Source: an uncultured Flaviramulus sp. (GTDB lineage Bacteria > Bacteroidota > Bacteroidia > Flavobacteriales > Flavobacteriaceae). From it: DNA of 64,000 nucleotides. The stretch covers positions 1 to 64,000 of the forward strand of contig CANLXL010000011.1 of the NCBI GenBank assembly GCA_947495125.1, read 5' to 3'. Made by a program: the position numbers and the translations under genes. Positions 55,551 through 62,993 of this stretch are shown piece after piece. The notes beneath the pieces were generated by a model. That model searched no databases. It worked only from the letters and a program-made list of their open reading frames with translations, and was not told the origin of the DNA. Each line of letters opens with the position of its first letter. Within the stretch, counting starts at the first letter, position 1.

Positions 55551-57554
55551 TTAGTAATCAAGTAATAATTTTAGCTCGTTTCCGAATCGATTTTTTGGAA
55601 GATATTGTTCTTCTAACTGACTGGCAAAAGGGATAGGCGTTTCCATGCTTCCAACACGCCTTACAGGGGCATCCAAATATTCAAAGCAGTGCTCCATAAT
55701 CAACGCAGAAATATCGCTCGCTACACCACCAAACGATGAATCCTCATGCAAAATAATTGCTTTACCGGTCTTCTTCACCGAAGCATAAATGGATACGGTA
55801 TCTAAGGGCTGAAGCGTTCGCAAATCAATAACATCGGCATTTATAGATGGCTGTTTATCTAAAGTTTCCAATACCCAGTGCACCGCAGCGCCATAACTAA
55901 TAATGGTGACATCGTTACCTTCCTTTAAAATGGATGCCTTTCCAAATGGTAACGTATAATAATCCTTTGGTACATCCTGTCGGATTGTTCTATACAAGCC
56001 CTTATGTTCAAAAAACAAGACAGGGTTAGGGTCATTAATAGCGGTAGCCAACAAGCCTTTGGCATCATAGGGGAACGCCGGATAAACCACCTTTAACCCT
56101 GGAGTTTTAGTAAACCAGGCTTCATTAGTTTGCGAATGAAAGGGCCCCGCTGCAACACCGCCTCCACAAGGCATTCGGAGTACTACATCAGCATTCTGAC
56201 CCCATCTGTAATGAGATTTAGCCAAATAGTTAACAACCGGATTAAATCCGGACGAGACAAAATCTGCAAATTGCAATTCCACTACAGCTTTCATTCCTGC
56301 AATCGAAAGTCCCATACCAGCTTCAATAATGGCAGATTCACAAATGGGCGTATTTCTCACCCGTGCTTTACCAAATTGCTTTACAAAACCATCAGTAATT
56401 TTAAAAACACCTCCATATTCGGCAATATCCTGCCCCATGATCACCAGATCATTATGCCGCTCCATACTTTGCTTTAAACTCTCGGAAACGGCATCAATAA
56501 ATCGTAATTCTTCGATTTTATTTTTATATTTAACTTCCTGATATTTAAAACTTTGAAATACATCATTTAATTCAACACTTTCATTAGGAATAATAACATC
56601 TTCGCTAAAGGCTATTTCTAAATGTTCAGTAATTTCATGAATAATATTTTCCTTAATCACAACTTCTTGAGCTTCGGTTAAAATGCCTTCATCTTTTAAA
56701 AAAGATTGAAAGTTTATAACAGGATCTTTTTTCGCCCAACGATCCATAAGGTCCTGTGGCACATACTTGGTACCACTAGCCTCTTCATGCCCGCGCATTC
56801 TGAACGTTTTGAATTCTAATAATACGGGGCGCGGATCTTTTCTAACACTTTCAGCAATATCTTTAACTTTAAGATATACCTCTGTAATATTGTTCCCATC
56901 TATAATATGAGCTTCCATACCGTAACCCAATGCTCTATCTGCGATGTCCTTACAATTATATTGTTCGCTCGTTGGCGTCGACAGTCCATAGCCGTTATTT
57001 TCAACACAAAATAAAACTGGCAGTTCCCACACCGAAGCGACGTTTAGTGCTTCATGGAAATCGCCTTCACTTGTACCACCTTCTCCTGTAAAAACTGCGG
57101 TTACCTTAGCTTCGTTTTTTAGTTTTCTGGCCAGTGCAATCCCATCGGCAACCCCTAACTGCGGACCCAAATGCGAAATCATACCAACCAAATGATACTG
57201 CTGCGTTCCAAAATGAAATGATCGATCTCTTCCTTTTGTAAACCCGGATGCCTTACCCTGCCATTGGGAAAACAATCTGTAAAGCGGAATATTACGGGTT
57301 GTAAAAACACCAAGATTTCTATGCATCGGCAAAATATATTCGTCATCATCTAATGCCATGGTCACGCCTACAGAAATGGCCTCCTGACCAATACCGGAAA
57401 ACCACTTACTAATCTTTCCTTGCCTCAAAAGAATTAGCATTTTTTCTTCAATCAATCGTGATTTCAGCATATTCTCAAATAATTCCAACAACACATGGTC
57501 ATCGAGATTTTGAAATTTGTATTCCATATTTAATGAGGCGTATGAATTACTCAT
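55551..57554 (-). CDS. 2-oxoacid dehydrogenase E1, fused alpha and beta subunits
   Basis: 667 residues. The alpha half (about 1-320) holds the thiamine pyrophosphate motif 'VFTGEGGTSEGDFHEALN' with the GDG-like start and NN end ('VENNGYGLSTP'), plus 'RMRGHEEASG'. The beta half (about 340-667) has 'MGQDIAEYGGVF', 'ESAIIEAGMGLSIAG', 'QFADFV' and 'DLRTLQPLDTVSI'. In many bacteria these are two genes, here one protein; such fusions are common in Bacteroidota. It decarboxylates pyruvate or branched-chain 2-oxo acids for an E2 subunit not found in this window. It begins the operon with the sulfite dehydrogenase. TAnnTTTG element 21-28 nt upstream. Confidence 0.92.
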   Translation of the reverse strand: MSNSYASLNMEYKFQNLDDHVLLELFENMLKSRLIEEKMLILLRQGKISKWFSGIGQEAISVGVTMALDDDEYILPMHRNLGVFTTRNIPLYRLFSQWQGKASGFTKGRDRSFHFGTQQYHLVGMISHLGPQLGVADGIALARKLKNEAKVTAVFTGEGGTSEGDFHEALNVASVWELPVLFCVENNGYGLSTPTSEQYNCKDIADRALGYGMEAHIIDGNNITEVYLKVKDIAESVRKDPRPVLLEFKTFRMRGHEEASGTKYVPQDLMDRWAKKDPVINFQSFLKDEGILTEAQEVVIKENIIHEITEHLEIAFSEDVIIPNESVELNDVFQSFKYQEVKYKNKIEELRFIDAVSESLKQSMERHNDLVIMGQDIAEYGGVFKITDGFVKQFGKARVRNTPICESAIIEAGMGLSIAGMKAVVELQFADFVSSGFNPVVNYLAKSHYRWGQNADVVLRMPCGGGVAAGPFHSQTNEAWFTKTPGLKVVYPAFPYDAKGLLATAINDPNPVLFFEHKGLYRTIRQDVPKDYYTLPFGKASILKEGNDVTIISYGAAVHWVLETLDKQPSINADVIDLRTLQPLDTVSIYASVKKTGKAIILHEDSSFGGVASDISALIMEHCFEYLDAPVRRVGSMETPIPFASQLEEQYLPKNRFGNELKLLLDY

Positions 57555-57574
57555 AATTTATTTTCTTATCGTTT

Positions 57575-57582
57575 CAAATATA
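57575..57582 (-). promoter_or_regulatory. TATATTTG -7 element of the E1 gene
   Basis: On the minus strand TATATTTG matches TAnnTTTG; leader of about 15 nt to the ATG at 57554. No TTG at the right distance. Confidence 0.4.
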
Positions 57583-57649
57583 CCATAAAAGTGGATATAA
57601 TTTAAAAAGCTATATAAATTACGACATAACGAATTTTACAATGTTTTTG

Positions 57650-57657
57650 TACATTTG
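57650..57657 (+). promoter_or_regulatory. TACATTTG -7 element of the oxygenase operon
   Basis: TACATTTG matches TAnnTTTG. The transcript would start near 57663, downstream of the frame's first ATG (57641), which supports the start at 57683. Confidence 0.4.
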
Positions 57658-57682
57658 TATTACACACAGATTAAAATTATTC

Positions 57683-58636
57683 ATGATGAGTATTGTACCA
57701 AGCGTCGACTTAAGCGACTTTATTTCTAACGACCCTAAAAGGAAGCAAAAATTTGTGAATGCGATAGGTAAGGCCTATGAAGACATTGGCTTTGTTGCTT
57801 TAAAAGGACATTTTCTTGATGATACTCTTGTCGAAAACTTATATACTGAGGTCAAGAATTTCTTTAACCTACCTACTGAAACAAAAAAGAAATACGAAAT
57901 TAAAGGCATTGGAGGGCAGCGCGGTTATGTGTCCTTTGGAAAAGAAAGTGCTAAGGGGAAAAAAGAAGGCGACTTAAAAGAATTTTGGCATTTCGGACAA
58001 TATGTAGAGCATAATGCTAAACTCGAAGCTGAATATCCAAAAAATGTATCTGTCGATGAGCTTCCAAATTTCAACAAAATTGGGAAAGAAGCTTACAAAA
58101 TGCTGGAAAAAACCGCTAAATATGTTTTACGTGCCTTGGCCCTGCACCTGGGGCTTGAAGAAACTTATTTTGATGACTATATTTTTAATGGGAACTCCAT
58201 TTTAAGACCAATACATTACCCTCCTATTACGGTTGAGCCTAAAGAGGCAGTGAGAGCCGCAGCGCATGGCGATATTAATTTAATTACGCTTTTAATGGGT
58301 GCTCAAGGTCGCGGTTTACAAGTGCAAAACCATAAAGGCGAATGGATTGATGCCATCGCAGAAGATGATGAACTCATGATAAATGTTGGGGATATGCTTT
58401 CCAGACATACTAATAACAAACTAAAGTCCACTATTCATCGTGTAGTTAATCCTCCGAAAGAACTTTGGGGAACTTCCAGATATTCCATTCCATTTTTTAT
58501 GCACCCCATAAGCGACATGAAACTTAATGTTTTAGAGAGCTGTATAGACGACGAGAACCCAAAAAGTTTTGATGACATTACTGCAGGCGAATTTTTAAAT
58601 GAACGCCTGATTGAGTTAGGACTAATAAAAAAGTAA
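57683..58636 (+). CDS. 2-oxoglutarate/Fe(II) oxygenase, isopenicillin N synthase family
   Basis: The frame opens at 57641, but the -7 element at 57650 and homologue length favour the ATG at 57683 (or 57686); ~317 residues. The double-stranded beta-helix core carries the iron triad in 'RAAAHGDINLITLL' (H-x-D) and 'KSTIHRVVNPP' (H), and the 2OG-binding 'RYSIPFFMHP' (R-x-S). The N-terminal DIOX_N region is seen as 'AYEDIGFVALKGHFLDD'. The reaction cannot be assigned. It is the first gene of a five-gene operon-like run. Confidence 0.9.
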   Translation: MMSIVPSVDLSDFISNDPKRKQKFVNAIGKAYEDIGFVALKGHFLDDTLVENLYTEVKNFFNLPTETKKKYEIKGIGGQRGYVSFGKESAKGKKEGDLKEFWHFGQYVEHNAKLEAEYPKNVSVDELPNFNKIGKEAYKMLEKTAKYVLRALALHLGLEETYFDDYIFNGNSILRPIHYPPITVEPKEAVRAAAHGDINLITLLMGAQGRGLQVQNHKGEWIDAIAEDDELMINVGDMLSRHTNNKLKSTIHRVVNPPKELWGTSRYSIPFFMHPISDMKLNVLESCIDDENPKSFDDITAGEFLNERLIELGLIKK

Positions 58637-58686
58637 ACGGTCGTCAGTTTTCAATGTGCAATTAAAAATGCAACTAAAGACTGCCA

Positions 58687-58714
58687 ACTGAACACTGAGC
58701 ACTGAATACTGAAA
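58687..58714 (+). repeat. Four heptanucleotide tandem repeats (ACTGAAC-type)
   Basis: ACTGAAC, ACTGAGC, ACTGAAT, ACTGAAA in direct succession, five bases before the SUI1 ATG at 58719. They resemble low-complexity repeats seen between genes in other Flavobacteria. If the number of units varies it could move the start site relative to upstream signals. Confidence 0.7.
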
Positions 58715-58718
58715 ATAA

Positions 58719-59048
58719 ATGGATTTACAAGATCAGCTTAAAAATTTATTTCCCGAGCATATTGCAGAAGAACAGCTTGAACACAATGGGCCTAAGAGCA
58801 ACCTATGGATGCAAGACGACCCAATAATCTGTAAGTATGAGAAACGCAAAGGGAAACCGATTACAATTCTTGAAGGATACACGGGTGCAACTCAAGATTT
58901 TAAAGCACTCGCAAAGGAGATAAAAACCACCCTTAGCGTTGGCGGGAGTTTTAAAGCAGATAAAATTATCATTCAAGGTGATTATCGTGATAAGATTATG
59001 CAGATCTTAAAAGATAAAGGTTTTAATGTTAAACGTGTTGGTGGATAA
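58719..59048 (+). CDS. SUI1/YciH-family translation initiation factor-like protein
   Basis: 109 residues. The C-terminal SUI1/eIF1-like fold is clear: 'KYEKRKGKPITILEGY', 'LAKEIKTTLSVGGSFKADKIIIQGD' (in parts), 'YRDKIMQILKDKGF' and 'VKRVGG'. In eIF1 the equivalent basic loop and beta-hairpin contact the ribosomal P-site region. Bacterial homologues (YciH) inhibit non-canonical initiation. It lies 82 nt after the oxygenase gene and 2 nt before the DUF1835 gene, so it is probably co-transcribed with them. Confidence 0.92.
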   Translation: MDLQDQLKNLFPEHIAEEQLEHNGPKSNLWMQDDPIICKYEKRKGKPITILEGYTGATQDFKALAKEIKTTLSVGGSFKADKIIIQGDYRDKIMQILKDKGFNVKRVGG

Positions 59049-59050
59049 CT

Positions 59051-59992
59051 ATGATTAAAACACCTCTTCATATCACCAATGGCGACGTATTAACATCGTA
59101 TCTGAATGAGTTGGATATTGTCGGTGAAAAAATAACCTGGCAAGAAATGCTGTGTGAAGGCCCTACTCTTTTGAATATAAACTCTGATGATTTTTTTAGT
59201 ATCAGGGCAGAGTTTTTTAGCCTGCACTACGATATTGATTTAGATGCACATGCCATTAAAACTGAAATCGATAAGTTAAATCAAACAGAACACTTTTCAG
59301 AAATAATACTTTGGTTTGAATACGATTTATTTTGTCATATCAATATGATTGCGGTAATCAATTTAATTCTACAGAAAAAAATTGATCTCCCTATATATTT
59401 GGTTTGCAGCGGAAGAATTCAAGGTACTAAAAACTTAAAAGGACTTGCTGAACTTTCTGCGGAACAGTTGAATATTCACTATAAAGACAAAATTGAACTC
59501 AATTTGGATGATTTAGATTTGGCATCGACCCTTTGGGGAATTTATTGCGGAAAAGATCACAACTTGCTAAAACCTTTTATAGTAAAAAGCTCATCCTTTA
59601 AATATTTAAACAATTGCCTTAAGGCCCATTTGGAACGATTTCCAAGCTATAAAAGCGGATTAAATGTGCTTGAAAGAAATATATTGGAAATTGTGCGCGA
59701 TAACACGATAAAATCTAAACATCATTTGTTAGGTTATGCACTTAACTATCAAGGCTACTATGGTTTTGGTGACCTTCAAATACAAAGAATTATTGATAAA
59801 CTTGATTTCTTTTTCGCTGAAGAAGATAACACCTTAAACTTAAATAGAAATGGCCATGAAGCCCTTTTAGGTCAGCGTAATTATTCTAATAAAGTTAAAG
59901 ATAATATGGTTTATGGAGGCGTTAATATCTCTGATTTTCAGTTTAACGCGCAACAAAATAAACTTGTAAAAACAATTATTAATGCCAATTAA
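59051..59992 (+). CDS. DUF1835 domain protein
   Basis: 313 residues. The N-terminal ~130 residues match DUF1835 ('LHITNGDVLTSYLNELDIVGEKITWQEMLCEGP', in parts, then 'FFSIRAEFF'). 'ILWFEYDLFCHINMIAVINLIL' is the typical second part. The C-terminal ~150 residues contain helical regions and 'YYGFGDLQIQRII'. The function is unknown; the protein is probably cytosolic. It is often found next to SUI1-like and nucleoside phosphorylase genes in Flavobacteria (my recollection, not checked). It overlaps the next gene by 11 nt. Confidence 0.82.
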   Translation: MIKTPLHITNGDVLTSYLNELDIVGEKITWQEMLCEGPTLLNINSDDFFSIRAEFFSLHYDIDLDAHAIKTEIDKLNQTEHFSEIILWFEYDLFCHINMIAVINLILQKKIDLPIYLVCSGRIQGTKNLKGLAELSAEQLNIHYKDKIELNLDDLDLASTLWGIYCGKDHNLLKPFIVKSSSFKYLNNCLKAHLERFPSYKSGLNVLERNILEIVRDNTIKSKHHLLGYALNYQGYYGFGDLQIQRIIDKLDFFFAEEDNTLNLNRNGHEALLGQRNYSNKVKDNMVYGGVNISDFQFNAQQNKLVKTIINAN

Positions 59993-60845
59993 AGAATCAG
60001 AGCTTATTTTAAATCCAGATGGTAGCGTTTATCATTTAAATTTAAAACCAAAAAATATATCAAACACCATCCTTTTTGTCGGTGATCAAGATCGGGTTGA
60101 AAAAATAACGAAACACTTTGAGCATATAGAGTTTGAAACTCAAAAACGAGAGTTTAAAACGCAAACAGGAACTTATAAAGGCAAGCGTATTACGGTTATA
60201 TCTACGGGAATTGGTCCGGATAATATTGATATTGTGTTAAATGAATTGGATGCCTTGGTTAATATAGATTTGGAAACCCGACAAGCCAAAGCTACGAAGA
60301 CAAGCCTCGATATTATAAGAATTGGCACTTCCGGGTCACTGCAAAAACACATCCCGGTAGATACATTTTTAATGAGTGAATATGCTTTGGATATCAATGG
60401 AATGTTACATTACTATCAAATAGATCACATTTCAAACACCGCTATCGAAGACGCCTTTGTTAAACATACAAATTGGCACAAAAACAAATCAAGACCAATA
60501 GTTATAGAAAATAGTAAATACTTAGAAAGAAAATTCGAAGGGACCAATATACATAAAGGCTTTACAGCTACGGCTGGTGGGTTTTATGGCCCTCAGGGGC
60601 GCGTTTTACGGCTACCGCTTCAGGACCCCAAACTAAATAGCAAAATTGATACTTTCGAATATAATACCATGTGCATTACAAACCTCGAAATGGAAACTTC
60701 TGCTATTTATGGGCTTTCAAAACTTCTGGGACACAATGCTTTATCATTAAATGCTATTGTAGCCAACAGATCTAACGGATCTTTTAGCGACAACCCGGGA
60801 AAAATTATAGATGACCTTATTTTATACACTTTAGATAGAATTTAA
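59982..60845 (+). CDS. Nucleoside phosphorylase
   Basis: 287 residues. Uridine/purine phosphorylase family: 'ILFVGDQDRVEKI' (glycine loop for phosphate), 'VISTGIGPDNIDIVLNEL' and 'IIRIGTSGSLQ' (phosphate-binding), 'NLEMETSAIYGLSKLLG' (the E-M-E-T motif that holds the ribose), and 'AIVANRSNGSF'. It should split a nucleoside with phosphate into a base and ribose-1-phosphate. The ATG overlaps the DUF1835 gene by 11 nt, and the stop overlaps the next ATG by one base. The substrate preference cannot be fixed. Confidence 0.92.
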   Translation: MPIKESELILNPDGSVYHLNLKPKNISNTILFVGDQDRVEKITKHFEHIEFETQKREFKTQTGTYKGKRITVISTGIGPDNIDIVLNELDALVNIDLETRQAKATKTSLDIIRIGTSGSLQKHIPVDTFLMSEYALDINGMLHYYQIDHISNTAIEDAFVKHTNWHKNKSRPIVIENSKYLERKFEGTNIHKGFTATAGGFYGPQGRVLRLPLQDPKLNSKIDTFEYNTMCITNLEMETSAIYGLSKLLGHNALSLNAIVANRSNGSFSDNPGKIIDDLILYTLDRI

Positions 60846-61699
60846 TGAAGAAAGTAAACATAGGAGGTGTTCCCGAGCATTTTAATTTAGCCTGGTATTT
60901 AACACTAAAAGCCGGAGCGTACAAAGACAAAGGTATTAACTTGAGATGGCACGATTATTATGGTGGTACTGGTGCTATGTGCAAAGCCCTTCGTAACAAG
61001 GACATCGATATTGCCGTGATTCTCACAGAAGGTATTATCAAAGATATTATTGCCGGAAATCCGAGTAGAATTGTACAAACTTTTGTTCAAACGCCTTTGA
61101 TATGGGGTGTACATGTCGCTAGTCATTCACCATATCAAGCTATAAATGATTTAAAAACAAAGAAAGCGGCAATAAGCCGATATGGCTCGGGGTCTCATTT
61201 AATGGCCTATATCAACGCCCAAAATAACAACTGGGATCTAAATAAGGATTTAAATTTTGAAATCATAAAAAACCTTGATGGGGCTGTTGAAGGTTTAACA
61301 CAAGGCTATGCCGATTATTTTTTATGGGAGAAATTTACAACCAAACCACTTGTCGATAACGGAACATTTAGACGTATTGACAATTGTCCTTCTCCATGGC
61401 CTTGTTTCGTCATTGCTGTAAGAGAAGATTTTATCGCATCAAATCAAGTTGATCTTAGAACCATATTAGATATCATCAATAATACCACGTTCGAATTTAA
61501 GAATATTCCAAGTATCGCTAAAACTATTGCGAATCGATACGAACAACAACTTGAAGATGTACAAGAATGGTTAAGTTTAACCGAATGGTCTCAAGAACTT
61601 ATTGATAAAGAAACTATTAGCAAAGTTCAAAAACAACTACACGCTTTAGATATTATACCAAAAGTCGTAGATTATAAAAAATTGATTTATCGCTTGTAG
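60845..61699 (+). CDS. Solute-binding protein-like, no signal peptide (NMT1/THI5 class)
   Basis: 284 residues. It has a periplasmic-binding fold of the NMT1/SsuA/THI5 kind: 'LAWYLTLKAGAYKDKGINLRWHDYYGGTGAMCKALRNKDIDIAVILTEG' (shown in parts: AWYLTLKAGAYKDKGINL, DIDIAVILTEG), 'IISRYGSGSHLMAYI'-like 'AAISRYGSGSHLM', 'PLVDNGTFRR'. There is no signal peptide or lipobox: the start MKKVNIGGVPEHFN is already the first strand, so it is cytosolic. No ABC permease or ATPase is nearby. THI5-like enzymes that make pyrimidine precursors are cytosolic, so an enzymatic role is possible. It overlaps the phosphorylase stop by one base (TAATG). Confidence 0.78.
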   Translation: MKKVNIGGVPEHFNLAWYLTLKAGAYKDKGINLRWHDYYGGTGAMCKALRNKDIDIAVILTEGIIKDIIAGNPSRIVQTFVQTPLIWGVHVASHSPYQAINDLKTKKAAISRYGSGSHLMAYINAQNNNWDLNKDLNFEIIKNLDGAVEGLTQGYADYFLWEKFTTKPLVDNGTFRRIDNCPSPWPCFVIAVREDFIASNQVDLRTILDIINNTTFEFKNIPSIAKTIANRYEQQLEDVQEWLSLTEWSQELIDKETISKVQKQLHALDIIPKVVDYKKLIYRL

Positions 61700-61767
61700 A
61701 TCACTACTCTTTTTCACAAACTATTGTTAATAATATAGAGTAGCTAAATCAAAGCCATTAAAAATCT

Positions 61768-61775
61768 TATTTTTG
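61768..61775 (+). promoter_or_regulatory. TATTTTTG -7 element of the first TlpA gene
   Basis: TATTTTTG matches TAnnTTTG, about 21 nt upstream of the ATG at 61796. No TTG at the right distance. Confidence 0.4.
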
Positions 61776-61795
61776 CATATTATAATTATACTCTA

Positions 61796-62803
61796 ATGAA
61801 AAAAATCCTAACTCTTTTTGTTGGTTTAGCGCTAATGGCTTGTAAAGAAGAACCTAAAGACTATGTTACTTTATCGGGGACAATAACAAATAAAAACAGT
61901 GATTCTTTAATTGTAAGAACTCGGAACTATCACAAAGTCATTAAAGTTGCGGATAATGGAACTTTCAAGGATACTCTGAAGGTTGATACCGGAATCTATA
62001 ACTTATACGATGGGAATGAAGCTACATCTGTATTCTTAAAAAATGGTTTTGAACTGGTCCTAACTTTGAATACCAAAGAATTTGATGAAACGATTAAATA
62101 TACAGGTAACGGTGCTGAGCATAGTAACTTTTTAGCCGAAACCACCCTTTTACGAGAAAAACTCTTGGATGTAGACGAGCTTACCGCACTAGATCCAAAC
62201 GAATTAGATGCTAAATTTGATGGGATTAAACTTCAACTTAATGAATTTTATGATTCGAAGACAACCATCGATTCATCCATCGTAAATAAATATGTTAAAC
62301 AAGTAGAGCCGATGCTTGCCTATTATAAAAAGCATATTGAAAACTCTAGAGCGCTGAAAACTGAATTAGCAAAAGGCAAAGCATCTCCATTATTTGAAAA
62401 TTATGAAAACAATGATGGATCAACAACATCACTTGCTGACTTAAAAGGAAAGTTTGTCTATATAGATGTTTGGGCGACTTGGTGCGGACCGTGTAAAGCG
62501 GAGATTCCGTTTTTAAAAGAAGTTGAGGAAACCTATCATGGAAAAAACATTGAATTTGTAAGTATCTCTGTTGATAAGGCTAAAGATTACAAAAAATGGA
62601 AAACCATGATTGTTGAAAAAGAATTAGGCGGTATTCAATTATTAGCCGATAAAGATTGGAATTCAAGCTTCGTAAAAGCATATAAAATTAGTGGTATTCC
62701 TCGTTTTATTTTAATCGACCCCGATGGAAATATTGTAAGCCCGGACGCTCCAAGACCATCAAGTCCTAAATTAAAAGCATTGTTTAAAGAATTAAGTATT
62801 TAA
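61796..62803 (+). CDS. TlpA-like disulfide reductase lipoprotein
   Basis: 335 residues. Lipobox (KKILTLFVGLALMACKEE). The N-terminal ~100 residues are a DUF4369-like beta domain ('VTLSGTITNKNSDSLIVRT', 'VADNGTFKDTLKVDTGIYNLYDG'), a helical region follows (about 105-195), and the thioredoxin-like domain (about 200-335) contains C230-G-P-C233 ('VWATWCGPCKAEIPFLKEV') and cis-Pro in 'SGIPRFILIDPDG'. It would reduce disulfides in the periplasm, for example in cytochrome maturation, or keep envelope proteins reduced. It is followed by a terminator and then by a paralogue. Confidence 0.9.
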   Translation: MKKILTLFVGLALMACKEEPKDYVTLSGTITNKNSDSLIVRTRNYHKVIKVADNGTFKDTLKVDTGIYNLYDGNEATSVFLKNGFELVLTLNTKEFDETIKYTGNGAEHSNFLAETTLLREKLLDVDELTALDPNELDAKFDGIKLQLNEFYDSKTTIDSSIVNKYVKQVEPMLAYYKKHIENSRALKTELAKGKASPLFENYENNDGSTTSLADLKGKFVYIDVWATWCGPCKAEIPFLKEVEETYHGKNIEFVSISVDKAKDYKKWKTMIVEKELGGIQLLADKDWNSSFVKAYKISGIPRFILIDPDGNIVSPDAPRPSSPKLKALFKELSI

Positions 62804-62827
62804 CAAAATAAAACATAAATGATATTG

Positions 62828-62852
62828 AAAAACCGCTTTTGGCGGTTTTTTT
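62828..62852 (+). terminator. Rho-independent terminator
   Basis: AAAAACCGC, loop TTTTG, GCGGTTTTT with a T-run to 62852: a 9-bp stem 25 nt after the TlpA stop. Confidence 0.85.
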
Positions 62853-62963
62853 AATTTTTAATCATTTAAACAGTGCATATTACCACATTACAAACAGCGA
62901 TTTGGCTTTCATAAAAAAATGTTAATAATCGGAAGGTAGTTCAATGTAAAAAGCACAAATGTT

Positions 62964-62971
62964 TACTTTTG
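62964..62971 (+). promoter_or_regulatory. TACTTTTG -7 element of the second TlpA gene
   Basis: TACTTTTG matches TAnnTTTG; leader of about 16-20 nt to the ATG at 62994. Confidence 0.4.
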
Positions 62972-62993
62972 AGAAAACTAAAAAGACAAATCG

